From an uncultured Pelagibacteraceae bacterium (GTDB taxonomy: Bacteria; Pseudomonadota; Alphaproteobacteria; Pelagibacterales; Pelagibacteraceae): a stretch of 64,000 nucleotides of DNA. The notes under the pieces are model-generated. The model saw nothing but the letters and a program-made list of their open reading frames with translations. It did no database searches and was not told the origin of the DNA. Below are positions 26,470-35,179 of the stretch, one piece after another. Position 1 is the stretch's first letter; each line of letters begins with the position of its first letter. The position numbers were made by a program, and so were the translations under genes. The stretch spans positions 62,001-126,000 of the forward strand of contig CACENW010000001.1 of the NCBI GenBank assembly GCA_902560805.1. Reading direction: 5' to 3'.

Positions 26470-27498
26470 ATGCCTAATAAAACTTTTTTTTGGTTTTTTT
26501 TACCAACAGGATTAGCAATGGTCCTATTTATTGGGCTTCCTATCATTTCTACAGGAGTTCAATCTTTTTACGCTCAGCATGATCAAGTAGTTAAAGAGGT
26601 TAAAAAATGTGATCCATTTGGTTGTACTGTTTCAATTGTAGTCGACAATGAAGAAACTACAAAAATTAGAGAAGCAAAACCTCTTGGAAAGTTCAATGGT
26701 TTTGGCACTTATGTAGACAGAAACCATTTAGCAACAGAAGAAATAAAAAAATTTTGGAATGAAACAGAAACTTTTGGTGAATTTGTCGATCAAGTAACTA
26801 ATCTACCATTTTATAAGGCACTAATATTTACATTAACTTATTGTATATTTGTAACCCCAAATGTCTTGTTGTTAGGTTTTATTATTGCCTTGAGTTTAAA
26901 CGCAATCTCAAGAAAAATTAGAGGTCCATTAATCTTTGGTACTATTTTACCAATGATTGTAACTCCATTAGTTGGGTCTTTAGTGTTATTTTGGATGATA
27001 GACTCTCAAGGAATAATTGGAGCCAACATTCAAAATTTAATGAATGATCCATATTTATCTTTAAAATCCTCTAAAACTCTTACGTGGATAACAATTATAA
27101 TCTATGGAATTTGGCATCACTCCCCTTTTGCATTCGTAGTTTTCTATGCTGCACTTCAAACAGTGCCTCAGGAACCTATTGAAGCTGCAATTATTGATGG
27201 TGCTTCAAGATTTCAGAGAATAAAACATATTGTGCTACCTCATATTTACCCGGTGGTAACATTTGTTGCATTAATATCATTGATGGACAATTTTAGAGTT
27301 TTTGAACCGATTATAGGTTTTAGTGCCGAGGGTAGTGCGCAATCTCTTTCATGGTTAATTTACGATAACCTAGTAAATGAAGAAGTAATTTTGTTTGGTT
27401 CGGCTGCAGCAACATCGATGATGACAATCATTGGGATAGCTATTTTGCTTGCACCTGTATTAGTTAGAACATGGAAAGAATTTAAAACTGCGAGATAA
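26470..27498 (+). CDS. ABC transporter permease, MalF/UgpA type
   Basis: Inner-membrane permease of 342 residues with six to seven helices. The first hydrophobic helix (about 7-28) is followed by a periplasmic loop (about 30-115) that contains Cys48 and Cys53 in KKCDPFGCT. The EAA loop reads EAAIIDGASRFQRIKHIVLPHIYP at about 238-262, the normal signature. The second permease starts three bases after its stop. The system lacks an ATPase gene here, so it must share one encoded elsewhere. Confidence 0.9.
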   Translation: MPNKTFFWFFLPTGLAMVLFIGLPIISTGVQSFYAQHDQVVKEVKKCDPFGCTVSIVVDNEETTKIREAKPLGKFNGFGTYVDRNHLATEEIKKFWNETETFGEFVDQVTNLPFYKALIFTLTYCIFVTPNVLLLGFIIALSLNAISRKIRGPLIFGTILPMIVTPLVGSLVLFWMIDSQGIIGANIQNLMNDPYLSLKSSKTLTWITIIIYGIWHHSPFAFVVFYAALQTVPQEPIEAAIIDGASRFQRIKHIVLPHIYPVVTFVALISLMDNFRVFEPIIGFSAEGSAQSLSWLIYDNLVNEEVILFGSAAATSMMTIIGIAILLAPVLVRTWKEFKTAR

Positions 27499-27500
27499 GT

Positions 27501-28382
27501 ATGGATTATGGGTTAGATAAAAAAACAAATACTTTAAAAACATTTAATACCATATTTATTATTTCTTGGTTGTTAGTTGCATGTTTTCCATTCATCTGGA
27601 CTTTTTGGGGATCATTTAAAGTAAGAGCAGATTTTTTTTCAAGATCAGATTGGTGGTATGCAATTTCAGCTTTCAATACATTAATTGAAACTGGTGAAAA
27701 GTTTACGACAAATGCTTATCATGAAGCTTGGTTTGAAGGAGAATTTTGGAAAGCATCAAAGAATACCATAATCGTTACTGTATTTGTCGTTAGTATTTCA
27801 TTGTTTTTAGGAACTTTAGGAGCATACGCTCTTTCAAGATCAACTGAGAAATATGCATTTTGGATTTTAATGGCAGCTTTAATCTTTAGAGCTATGCCAC
27901 ATATAACTTTAGTATCAGGTTATCTATTTCCTTTTTTTGAATTACAAATATGGGGAATACTTCCAACAACTATTGTTGTTTTGGTTGCTATTAATCAACC
28001 GTTTACATTATGGTTGCTATATTCATTTTTTAAAACAATACCAAAAGAACTTGATGAAAGTGCGTTGATTGATGGATGTTCATATTTTCAAGCATTTAGA
28101 CATATCATAATGCCAGTCATGTGGCCCGGGGTTATTACTGCTGGATTATTTAGTTTAATGCTTGCTTACAATGATTTCACTGTAACAGCTTTACTTCTTA
28201 ATCAAGAAAATCATACAATGGTTCCAAAGATACAAAGTTATTTAGGAACTAACCAACACGAAGGTAATCTAATGTGGGCAGTATCTGCTGTAGTGTCTGC
28301 AACAGCTCCATTGTTTATGCTAGTAATGTTCTTCCAGAGACAAGTCATCAGTGGTTTAACTACTGGGGCTGTAAAAGGTTGA
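27501..28382 (+). CDS. ABC transporter permease, MalG/UgpE type
   Basis: Second permease of 293 residues, six helices. The EAA loop ESALIDGCSYFQAFRHIIMPVMWPG lies near residues 188-212. It starts three bases after the first permease. Its TGA stop overlaps the TTG start of the HAD-like gene (TTGA at 28379-28382). Together they form the membrane part of a sugar/polyol-type importer. Confidence 0.9.
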   Translation: MDYGLDKKTNTLKTFNTIFIISWLLVACFPFIWTFWGSFKVRADFFSRSDWWYAISAFNTLIETGEKFTTNAYHEAWFEGEFWKASKNTIIVTVFVVSISLFLGTLGAYALSRSTEKYAFWILMAALIFRAMPHITLVSGYLFPFFELQIWGILPTTIVVLVAINQPFTLWLLYSFFKTIPKELDESALIDGCSYFQAFRHIIMPVMWPGVITAGLFSLMLAYNDFTVTALLLNQENHTMVPKIQSYLGTNQHEGNLMWAVSAVVSATAPLFMLVMFFQRQVISGLTTGAVKG

Positions 28383-29044
28383 AAAAATATTACAAAGCTT
28401 TGTTATTCGGTTCTATTGGAACACTTGTTGAAACTTCTGAAATTCAGAGAAAGTCTTTTAATGAGGCTTTTAAAAATAAAGGTTTGAATTGGTATTGGAC
28501 TAAAGAGGAATATATCAAACTACTAAACAAATCAGGTGGCAGCGATAGAATAAAAGAATACGCAAAGAAAAAAAATACGAAAGTTAATGCGAAGCAATTA
28601 AGAGATTTAAAAACTAAACTGTTCAATAATTACTTGAAGAAAAATCATTTAAAATTAAGACCAGGTGTTAAAAGTATAATTAATCTCTGTAATAAAGAAA
28701 AAATTAGATTAGCTTTTGTAACCTCTACCTCAAAAAATAATATTAATTCTATTCTTTTCTCATTAAGAAAATCAATTAATCGAAAAAATTTTAGTTTTAT
28801 TGGAAATTCAAATTTAGTTAAAAATTTAAAACCAAATCCAGATATATATCTTCTTGCATTAAAAAAACTTAAATTAAAATCTACAGAATGCTTAGCTATT
28901 GAGGATTCTCAAGAAAGTTTAAACTCTGCAGTTAATGCTAAAATTAAATGCATAATTTTTCCAGGAAAGTTTCATCTAAATAAAAATTTTAAGAACGCTT
29001 ATAAAAAAATAAGTAAATTAAATAAAAATATTATTCTGAAATAA
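28379..29044 (+). CDS. HAD-superfamily (CbbY-like) protein lacking the catalytic aspartates
   Basis: A 221-residue protein aligned to beta-phosphoglucomutase/phosphoglycolate phosphatase-like HADs. I placed the start at TTG 28379, because an ATG at 28274 would run deep into the permease gene. Motif I should read FDxDGT but here reads F-G11-S-I13-GTLVET, so the nucleophile Asp and the acid/base Asp are both absent. Motif II (TSTSKNN), the motif III Lys region (KNLKPNPD) and motif IV acidic pair (AIEDSQES) are still there. It could be a binding or regulatory protein, or use altered chemistry. It is coupled to a sugar-type ABC importer. Its end overlaps the convergent hydrolase gene by 14 bp. 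Confidence 0.82.
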   Translation: MKKYYKALLFGSIGTLVETSEIQRKSFNEAFKNKGLNWYWTKEEYIKLLNKSGGSDRIKEYAKKKNTKVNAKQLRDLKTKLFNNYLKKNHLKLRPGVKSIINLCNKEKIRLAFVTSTSKNNINSILFSLRKSINRKNFSFIGNSNLVKNLKPNPDIYLLALKKLKLKSTECLAIEDSQESLNSAVNAKIKCIIFPGKFHLNKNFKNAYKKISKLNKNIILK

Positions 29045-29786
29045 AATCATTTACTAGATTATTAAATCTATCTGGTTCTTCTAAGTGAACATTATGACTA
29101 CAATTTTTAAATATCTCTAGACGACTATTTTTAATATTTTTATTTAACGTATCCACTTGTTCAAAATTATAAGAGATATCTTTATCACCCCATATAATTA
29201 AGGTTTCATTTTTAATGTTTTTTAAATTTTCTATACCTCTCCAATTTTTCATTGCTATTAGAGCATTATCAGCAGTTTCTAATGAAACATTTTTAACTGC
29301 ATTGGCACACAAAAAATAATTTTTATCCTTATCTCCCTTTACAAACCATTTAGGAGGAACTCTTGCAAATGACACCTCAGCACCTTCTTTTTTAAGTTTT
29401 TCTCTTGTTTCATCCATAGTTTCAAATCTACCAGGGATATCTCCGATAGATCCTGTTGCAAAACAGATTAATTTGTTAACTCTATTACCAACAATTTTTG
29501 TGATTTCTTGAACAATCATTCCACCCATTGAATGTCCAATTAAATTAAATTTTTCGATATTTTTTTCATCTAGTATTTCAATTATTCTTTTTGCCATGGC
29601 ATTAATAGAATTTAATGATTGAGCATTATAACTTTCACCAAAACCAGGAAGTGCTGGAGCAATAACTCTAAAATTTTGAGAAAAATAGTCTTTTTGAAAG
29701 CACCACATCTCTGAGGAACCTAAATATCCATGCACTAAAACAAATGGAAAACCTTCACCTTTATCATCTACAAAAATATTACTCAT
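29031..29786 (-). CDS. alpha/beta hydrolase
   Basis: A 251-residue serine hydrolase with the oxyanion HGYLGSS at 19-25, the nucleophile Ser86 in GHSMGG, the acid Asp in WGDKD, and the C-terminal His in CSHNVHLEEP. It belongs to the broad fold-superfamily of esterases, lactonases and C-C hydrolases; the precise reaction is unclear. It overlaps the LysE-type gene upstream by four bases (ATGA), so both are coupled. Not linked by sequence to the ProVWX system beyond position. Confidence 0.85.
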   Translation of the reverse strand: MSNIFVDDKGEGFPFVLVHGYLGSSEMWCFQKDYFSQNFRVIAPALPGFGESYNAQSLNSINAMAKRIIEILDEKNIEKFNLIGHSMGGMIVQEITKIVGNRVNKLICFATGSIGDIPGRFETMDETREKLKKEGAEVSFARVPPKWFVKGDKDKNYFLCANAVKNVSLETADNALIAMKNWRGIENLKNIKNETLIIWGDKDISYNFEQVDTLNKNIKNSRLEIFKNCSHNVHLEEPDRFNNLVNDFISE

Positions 29787-30400
29787 AAAAGCTTAATTAT
29801 CATTTCCTTTAAAATAAACAAAACTAAAAAACTCATAAAAGCAATAATAAAAATATTTATTATCTGCCAAATTTTTTTATTATTGGCATATTTAGAAAGA
29901 TAATTTGATAAGTATCCAAGTATAAAAAAAAATAGAAAAGAAGCTAAAGAAGCTCCTATTCCAAATGCAAGTTTTTGATTAAATAAGTAATTCTTAGAAA
30001 AGTTTCCAAGAATAAAAACTGTATCAGAGTAAACATGTGGATTTAAATATGTGAAACCTAATGTTTTTAATAAAATATTTAACTTTGATATCGCACTAAC
30101 ATTACTTTGAAAATTAACTTCTTTGTAATGAGTTTTAATTTTTGAATAAATAAAATGAATTAAAAAAACCACTAAAAGAAGATTTAAAATAAATTCTACT
30201 ATTGAGTTAAAAAATTGATTAAAAAAATGAAATAAAAAAATTCCAAAAAAAATTAATATTAAATCAGAAATAGAGCAAACTAAACAAACTAAAAATACAT
30301 ACTGCTTTTTTAAACCTTGTTCAATTACAAAAATATTTTGGGCACCAATTGCTAAAATTAAACTTAGACCAGTAAAAAAACCTAACAGTGCGTATTCCAT
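29783..30400 (-). CDS. LysE/ArgO-family amino acid exporter
   Basis: Membrane protein of 205 residues with about six helices, starting near GFFTGLSLILAIGAQNIFVIEQGLK, which is the family's signature with the conserved GPQNxF-like GAQN. The segment TLGFTYLNPHVYSDTV is also typical (LNPH). LysE/ArgO members export basic amino acids and their analogues. It is positioned ten bases after the glycine betaine permease and overlaps the downstream hydrolase by four bases. Substrate is inferred from family only. Confidence 0.88.
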   Translation of the reverse strand: MEYALLGFFTGLSLILAIGAQNIFVIEQGLKKQYVFLVCLVCSISDLILIFFGIFLFHFFNQFFNSIVEFILNLLLVVFLIHFIYSKIKTHYKEVNFQSNVSAISKLNILLKTLGFTYLNPHVYSDTVFILGNFSKNYLFNQKLAFGIGASLASFLFFFILGYLSNYLSKYANNKKIWQIINIFIIAFMSFLVLFILKEMIIKLL

Positions 30401-30409
30401 TGATTTTTC

Positions 30410-31915
30410 TTAAACTCTTTTTCTACCCTGAACAACTCTATCAAGAATAAGAGCTACAAATAATATCGCAACACCTGCTAAAATACCTTGTCCTACATTA
30501 GCGTACTGAAGTGCTTCAAGTACATCTTGACCTAAACCTTTGGCCCCAATTAACGAAGCAACAACTACCATTGCTAAACTTAACATTACTGTTTGATTAA
30601 CGCCTGCTAATATAGATGGAGTCGCTAACGGTAGGTCTACTTTTCTAAGCAAATACCATTTAGATGCACCATATGCAATTGCAGCTTCTCTTATTGTTTC
30701 AGGCACTCCTCTTAAACCGAGAACAGTTAATCTAACTACAGGTGTTCCACCAAATATCATTGTGATAATTACTGCTGCAACTTTTCCAGTTCCAAAAAAT
30801 GCTATTACAGGAATCATGAATACAAAAGCAGGCATTGTTTGCATGAAGTCCATAATCGGTCTAATCATTGAATAAAATCTTTGACGTCTAGCACAAAAAA
30901 TTCCAAGTGGGATACCAATTACAATACTTAATACCGCTGCCGTTCCTAAAAGAGCCAATGTTGTCATAGCTTTAACCCAGAAACCTAAAAATCCCATGTA
31001 ACACAAAAATCCTGCTGAATAAATTGCAGCTCTAGGTCCTGCTGCTAATCCAGTTAAGGTTACAATGGTTGTAATAATTACTATCCATGGAGTTTTGACA
31101 AATAGTAACTCTAAGAAATCTAGTACTGATCTAATACCTATAGTGATTGCTGTAAATAACGCATCTCCTTTTAACACTGCATAATCAAAGATCGTTTCCA
31201 CCCATTTTATTGACGTTAATCTGATATCTGGATGAGTTGGGAAGTCATCCATTAATGTAATTACACCTGGAAAACTGTAATGTACTACAGAAAAAAACAT
31301 AATAACTGCAGCAAATATTGTGCTGGAAACAAAGTTCTTAACTTGCATTCCAGGTTTTAAAGTTTTATCTGATAACCATTCTGAATATCTTTTTTCTAAT
31401 ATTGAATTAGCAAGTATTCCTTGAACAATTTTAACGGCAATTAACATTCCAATACCAAAAATTGTGATCCAAATAGCTGATGCTTCAATTCTTGCTACTT
31501 CATCTATGTAACCTTGCATTGCATCCTCTAACGATTTGATATTTCTTTTATAAACATCAACTTTGTCTGGATTATTTGTTATGGCTGCCTCTAACTGTTT
31601 GTTTCTAAAAGCTATTGTTGATTCAACCTGCTTTATTTTTTCTACAGCTTCTTTAGTAATATTACCAAATAAACCTCTAATAATTTGAACAACAGAAAAA
31701 GTTTCAATAATTAAAAAAGCTAGAGCCCAATTCCAAATATTTCTCATTCCAAACCAAATTGGTCCTAGGATTCCTGCATACAAATTAAATGAAAATGAAA
31801 AAGAAGGTTTACTTCCAATTTTTTGAAATTCTTTGATATAATATTCAGGATTAGATTTTACAAAATCTGTAATTAATTCTGATCTAGTTGGATTATGTAT
31901 TTGTTTATTCTCCAT
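30410..31915 (-). CDS. proW: glycine betaine/proline-type ABC permease (ProW) with N-terminal extension
   Basis: Permease of 501 residues from ATG 31915; a GTG lies two codons earlier, and both lie in the last bases of proV. The C-terminal half is a regular OpuAB/ProW permease with the EAA loop EAAIAYGASKWYLLRKVDLP and the ATPSILAGVNQTVMLSLAMVV helix. The N-terminal ~200 residues differ from E. coli ProW: an FNLYAGILGPIWFGMRN segment that resembles DUF2628, two helices (about 45-75 and 147-170), and a coiled coil (about 85-140) between them. It partners with ProV and ProX upstream. The extension is odd, and the permease assignment is firm. Confidence 0.92.
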   Translation of the reverse strand: MENKQIHNPTRSELITDFVKSNPEYYIKEFQKIGSKPSFSFSFNLYAGILGPIWFGMRNIWNWALAFLIIETFSVVQIIRGLFGNITKEAVEKIKQVESTIAFRNKQLEAAITNNPDKVDVYKRNIKSLEDAMQGYIDEVARIEASAIWITIFGIGMLIAVKIVQGILANSILEKRYSEWLSDKTLKPGMQVKNFVSSTIFAAVIMFFSVVHYSFPGVITLMDDFPTHPDIRLTSIKWVETIFDYAVLKGDALFTAITIGIRSVLDFLELLFVKTPWIVIITTIVTLTGLAAGPRAAIYSAGFLCYMGFLGFWVKAMTTLALLGTAAVLSIVIGIPLGIFCARRQRFYSMIRPIMDFMQTMPAFVFMIPVIAFFGTGKVAAVIITMIFGGTPVVRLTVLGLRGVPETIREAAIAYGASKWYLLRKVDLPLATPSILAGVNQTVMLSLAMVVVASLIGAKGLGQDVLEALQYANVGQGILAGVAILFVALILDRVVQGRKRV

Positions 31916-32966
31916 CTCCACCCTCTATAACCGCTTTTAAAAGATCTGATTGCGTTAGCACACCAATATTATTTTGATTATTATCTTTAACAACTAATGG
32001 TCCTTCGCTAGATTTTGATAATTCAATTAACTTACTTAATAATTCATTTTCTCCCACACTTTGATTATTTTCATCTAGTTTTCCGTTAGCACTTTCGTAA
32101 TTTTCTATGGATTGCATGATTGTTTTGGCTTGAACAACTTTTAGTCTTGAAATTCCTTTTACAAAGTCAGCAACATATTCATCAGCAGGACTTACAACTA
32201 TTTCCTCAGGTGTACCTATTTGAATAACTTTTCCATCTCTCATAATTGCAATTCTGTGTCCTACTCTTACTGCCTCATCTAAATCATGAGTAATAAATAC
32301 TGTAGTTTTTTTCATTTGTTTTGAAAGTTTAATGAACTCAGCCTGAAGCTGTCTTCTAATCAATGGATCTAATGCGCTAAATGGCTCGTCCATTAAAAGA
32401 AATTCAGGATCAGCTGCTAGCGCTCTAGCAAGACCTACTCTTTGTTGCATTCCTCCAGATAATTCATGGGCAAACTTATTACCCCACCCTTGTAATTCTA
32501 CAATTTCTAAAATTTTATTTGCAGCATCCAACCTATCATTTTTACTTACACCTCTTATCTCAAGTGGCATTGCAATATTGTCAACAACTGACCTATGAGG
32601 CATAAGCGCAAAGTTTTGAAAAACCATTCCTATTTTTTTGTTTCTTAATTCTTGGAGATTTTCTCTATCTAATCCCATTACGTCTTGACCATTAATTAAA
32701 ATTTTGCCTGATGTTGGCTCTAAAAGTCTATTAATATGTCTTACTAACGTAGACTTTCCACTTCCAGAAAGCCCCATAACACAAAATATTTCTCCATGTT
32801 TAACGTCAAAAGAAACATCCGAAACTCCAATAACAGAGTTGTAATTTTCTAAAGCTTCTGTTTTTGAAATTTTTTTATTTTGAATTGCATCTAATGCTTC
32901 TTTAGAAGTATTTCCAAATACTTTCCAGACATTTTGAATTTGTATTGCTGAACTCGATGAATCCAT
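31905..32966 (-). CDS. proV: glycine betaine/proline-type ABC ATP-binding protein (ProV)
   Basis: ATPase of 353 residues with an N-terminal lid segment typical of ProV (EALENYNSVIGVSDVSF), Walker A GLSGSGKS at 65-72, signature LSGGM at 169-173 and Walker B LLMDEP at 190-195. After about residue 270 comes a single, short CBS-like part ending LVVKDNNQNNIGVLTQSDLLKAV; E. coli ProV has two CBS domains that sense ionic strength, so osmotic sensing may be reduced. It overlaps proW by 11 bases. A hairpin separates it from proX. Confidence 0.93.
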   Translation of the reverse strand: MDSSSSAIQIQNVWKVFGNTSKEALDAIQNKKISKTEALENYNSVIGVSDVSFDVKHGEIFCVMGLSGSGKSTLVRHINRLLEPTSGKILINGQDVMGLDRENLQELRNKKIGMVFQNFALMPHRSVVDNIAMPLEIRGVSKNDRLDAANKILEIVELQGWGNKFAHELSGGMQQRVGLARALAADPEFLLMDEPFSALDPLIRRQLQAEFIKLSKQMKKTTVFITHDLDEAVRVGHRIAIMRDGKVIQIGTPEEIVVSPADEYVADFVKGISRLKVVQAKTIMQSIENYESANGKLDENNQSVGENELLSKLIELSKSSEGPLVVKDNNQNNIGVLTQSDLLKAVIEGGDGE

Positions 32967-32989
32967 TTTTGTCTTTTATTATAGGAAAA

Positions 32990-33020
32990 TATACTCGGCA
33001 ATCTTAAACTGCCGAGTATA
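32990..33020 (-). terminator. hairpin between proX and proV
   Basis: An 11-bp perfect inverted repeat with arms at 32990-33000 and 33010-33020 (core ATACTCGGCA/TGCCGAGTAT) and a nine-base loop. It lies just after the proX stop on the minus strand and is followed by TTTTCC, a short U-tract. It probably limits read-through into proVW or protects proX mRNA. Confidence 0.75.
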
Positions 33021-33034
33021 GATTTTGATTTAGA

Positions 33035-33997
33035 TTATAGTCCTAACCAACCGTCTACAGTTGATTTGTTTGCTTCCATCCAAGCTCTTGCTACATCAGC
33101 TGGATCTTTTTTCTCAACTGAAACTGCATAAGCCATTGCAGAAACATCATCAGCTGTTAATTGAAAATTCTTGAAGAATTCTACAATCGCTGGTGATTGA
33201 CTCTCTAAAGAAGTAGCCCAACCGATTTGGATTTGCTTAAGAGCATCTTTTGATGCAACATAAGATTTTTTGTACCAGTCAGCATCTGCTTTAGGTTGAA
33301 TCATTTTATATTTTGCAGGATCATATTTTGGTTCTGTTAACATTACTACGTCAGCCATTCCCCAAATTGCATGAGGTTTGTAACAATAGAATGCATAACC
33401 TTCACCTTTTTTGATTGAGTCTAGTACTCTTGCATTTTTAACTGCTTCAGCAGCTCTAACTGCTTCGATACCAGCATCATATAAACCATAGTCTCTTAAT
33501 TTAACTTGGTTAACATTTGCAGAAGCCCAACCATCAGCACCAATCCAAAACTCACCTTTACCATTTCCGTCACTGTCCATTGCTTTAACAACTTCTGGTC
33601 TAGCTAAGTCTTCTATAGCTGTAATATTCATTTTTTTAGCAAACTGCTGAGAAACACAGTAACCTTGATTTCCTTCATATGGTTTGCTACTTAATTTTAA
33701 AGTTCCTTTTGGAACTAAATCATTAGTGTAAGCTTCTTGGTTTGGTAACCAAATATCAGGGTGAACATCAATTTCACCTTTTCCTCTATCAATCGCTGCA
33801 TAAATTGCAGTATTGTTTCCAGGAACAAGTTCTGCTTCACCACCCATTTTATCTGTAACTACTGCAGCAAGTAAGTTTGCAATTGCAGTTGCACCTGTCC
33901 AACCTGGATCTCCAATTTTAACTTTTTCTGCGTTTGCAGAGAAAATTAATAAAATAGAAATTAATCCAGCTACAAGTGTAGATTTAATTATTTTCAT
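33035..33997 (-). CDS. proX: glycine betaine-type ABC binding protein (ProX/OpuAC family)
   Basis: Periplasmic receptor of 320 residues. The signal peptide MKIIKSTLVAGLISILLIFSANA ends near residue 23, and the mature protein starts EKVKIGDPGWTGATA. The segment GWTGATAIANLLA and several Trp/Tyr residues (DIWLPNQEAY, ADGWASANVN, FYCYKPHAIWGMAD) are the aromatic box that typically binds the trimethylammonium head group. It leads the proX-V-W operon. The ATG has an excellent ribosome site (AAGGAGAA). The exact ligand (glycine betaine, proline betaine, choline) is not proven. Confidence 0.92.
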   Translation of the reverse strand: MKIIKSTLVAGLISILLIFSANAEKVKIGDPGWTGATAIANLLAAVVTDKMGGEAELVPGNNTAIYAAIDRGKGEIDVHPDIWLPNQEAYTNDLVPKGTLKLSSKPYEGNQGYCVSQQFAKKMNITAIEDLARPEVVKAMDSDGNGKGEFWIGADGWASANVNQVKLRDYGLYDAGIEAVRAAEAVKNARVLDSIKKGEGYAFYCYKPHAIWGMADVVMLTEPKYDPAKYKMIQPKADADWYKKSYVASKDALKQIQIGWATSLESQSPAIVEFFKNFQLTADDVSAMAYAVSVEKKDPADVARAWMEANKSTVDGWLGL

Positions 33998-34025
33998 TAT
34001 TTCTCCTTAATTATTTAAAAAATAA

Positions 34026-34055
34026 ATTCTAACTTGAATTAAGAACAGGAGTCAA
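34026..34055 (-). promoter_or_regulatory. putative sigma-70 promoter of proX
   Basis: On the minus strand a TTGACT -35 (34055-34050) and a TAGAAT -10 (34031-34026) are separated by 18 bases, about 30 bases before the proX start codon. Spacing and sequence agree well with sigma-70 consensus. No operator is evident. Confidence 0.5.
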
Positions 34056-34106
34056 AGAAAATAGATATACAGTAAATGCAATACAGATTAGAACTATTAT
34101 AAGAAA

Positions 34107-34517
34107 TTAGTCTGGATTTGATGTAAGTGTCTTTATTTCTAAAATGTTTTCATTAGGATCTTTTACAAAAAATGTTTCTTGCTCGTATTTTGTACCTTTA
34201 AATCTCAAATAAGGTTCATCATAATACTTTGTCCCGCTATCTTTTAATCTTTGTTTAAGTGCATCAAAATCTTTTCTAGATAGATGTACACCAAAATGAG
34301 GAACTGATACATTTCCCATATCGACATCATGTCTTTCGCTATCCAGTTTATGCTCACTTTTATGAAGAGTTAGTTCATTTCCCCAAAAATCAACATCTGC
34401 CCATTCTTGAGCTGAGTTGTCTAGTCTACATCCTAAAGTTTCACTATAAAATTTTTTAGCAATTTCTAAATCACCACATGGTATTGCTAAATGGAAACAA
34501 TTTGTATTTTTGTACAT
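34107..34517 (-). CDS. VOC-family (glyoxalase fold) protein
   Basis: A 136-residue vicinal oxygen chelate protein with two beta-alpha-beta-beta-beta modules: FHLAIPCGDLEIAKKFYSETLG at 8-29 and FGVHLSRKDFDALKQRL near 75-90, ending with ETFFVKDPNENILEIK. Candidate metal ligands are His9, His52, His77 and Glu near the C-terminus. Family members include dioxygenases, glyoxalases and antibiotic-resistance proteins. The gene is a single unit next to the proX promoter. Function not assigned. Confidence 0.82.
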   Translation of the reverse strand: MYKNTNCFHLAIPCGDLEIAKKFYSETLGCRLDNSAQEWADVDFWGNELTLHKSEHKLDSERHDVDMGNVSVPHFGVHLSRKDFDALKQRLKDSGTKYYDEPYLRFKGTKYEQETFFVKDPNENILEIKTLTSNPD

Positions 34518-34594
34518 ATAAACCTCTTTAAATTAAGTGATTTACTACTATATAAGGCATATTAATTTTTAATCAACACTAGCTAATTTATAAT

Positions 34595-35179
34595 ATGAGT
34601 GATTTTTTACAATCCATAATTGATAGAGATCCTGCAGCAAAGTCTAAGTTAAGTTTAATCTTAACTTATCCGGGTGTTAAAGCAGTATTTTTTCATCGAC
34701 TAGCTAATTTTTTTAGTACAGCTAAATTTTATTTGATTGCAAGAATCATTTCTCAATTTTCAAGATTCTTAACCGGAATAGAAATTCATCCTAATGCAAA
34801 AATTGGAAGAAATTTATTTATTGATCACGGTATGGGAGTAGTAATTGGAGAAACATCTGAAATTGGTGATAACGTAACTATCTATCACATGGTTACATTA
34901 GGTGGAATAGCTCCAAGTATTAATTCAAATGACCAACGAAATATGAAGAGACATCCTACTATAAAAGAGGATGTAGTTATTGGTTCAGGTGCACAAGTAT
35001 TAGGTCCTGTTGTGGTAGGTAAAGGTGCTAGAATTGGTGCAAATGCAGTGATTACAAAAGATGTTCCTGAAAATTCTGTTATGGTTGGAATTCCTGCAAG
35101 AAGTGTAGGTATTGCAGATAGTGAATTTAAACCTTATGGAATTACATCTGACAGTGATAAAAAGTCAGATGATGAATAA
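34595..35179 (+). CDS. cysE: serine O-acetyltransferase
   Basis: Acetyl-CoA:serine acetyltransferase, first step of cysteine synthesis. The 194-residue length is that of the short CysE/EpsC class. It has an N-terminal helical part, then the left-handed beta-helix built from hexapeptide repeats, with the catalytic [10 protein letters not shown] segment at about 74-83 and the Gly-rich [26 protein letters not shown] at about 129-154. Its last bases overlap the cysK start codons. Together the pair makes cysteine from serine and sulfide. Confidence 0.92.
   Translation: MSDFLQSIIDRDPAAKSKLSLILTYPGVKAVFFHRLANFFSTAKFYLIARIISQFSRFLTGIEIHPNAKIGRNLFIDHGMGVVIGETSEIGDNVTIYHMVTLGGIAPSINSNDQRNMKRHPTIKEDVVIGSGAQVLGPVVVGKGARIGANAVITKDVPENSVMVGIPARSVGIADSEFKPYGITSDSDKKSDDE

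Noticed and set aside
28274-28378. Longer HAD start at ATG 28274
   Set aside because: It would overlap the permease gene by over 100 bases and add Cys-rich sequence unlike any HAD. The TTG at 28379 overlapping the permease stop is preferred.
35112-35168. Longer cysteine synthase start at 35112
   Set aside because: It would add 19 residues deep in cysE with no family similarity. The ATG pair at 35169-35174 gives the normal N-terminus.
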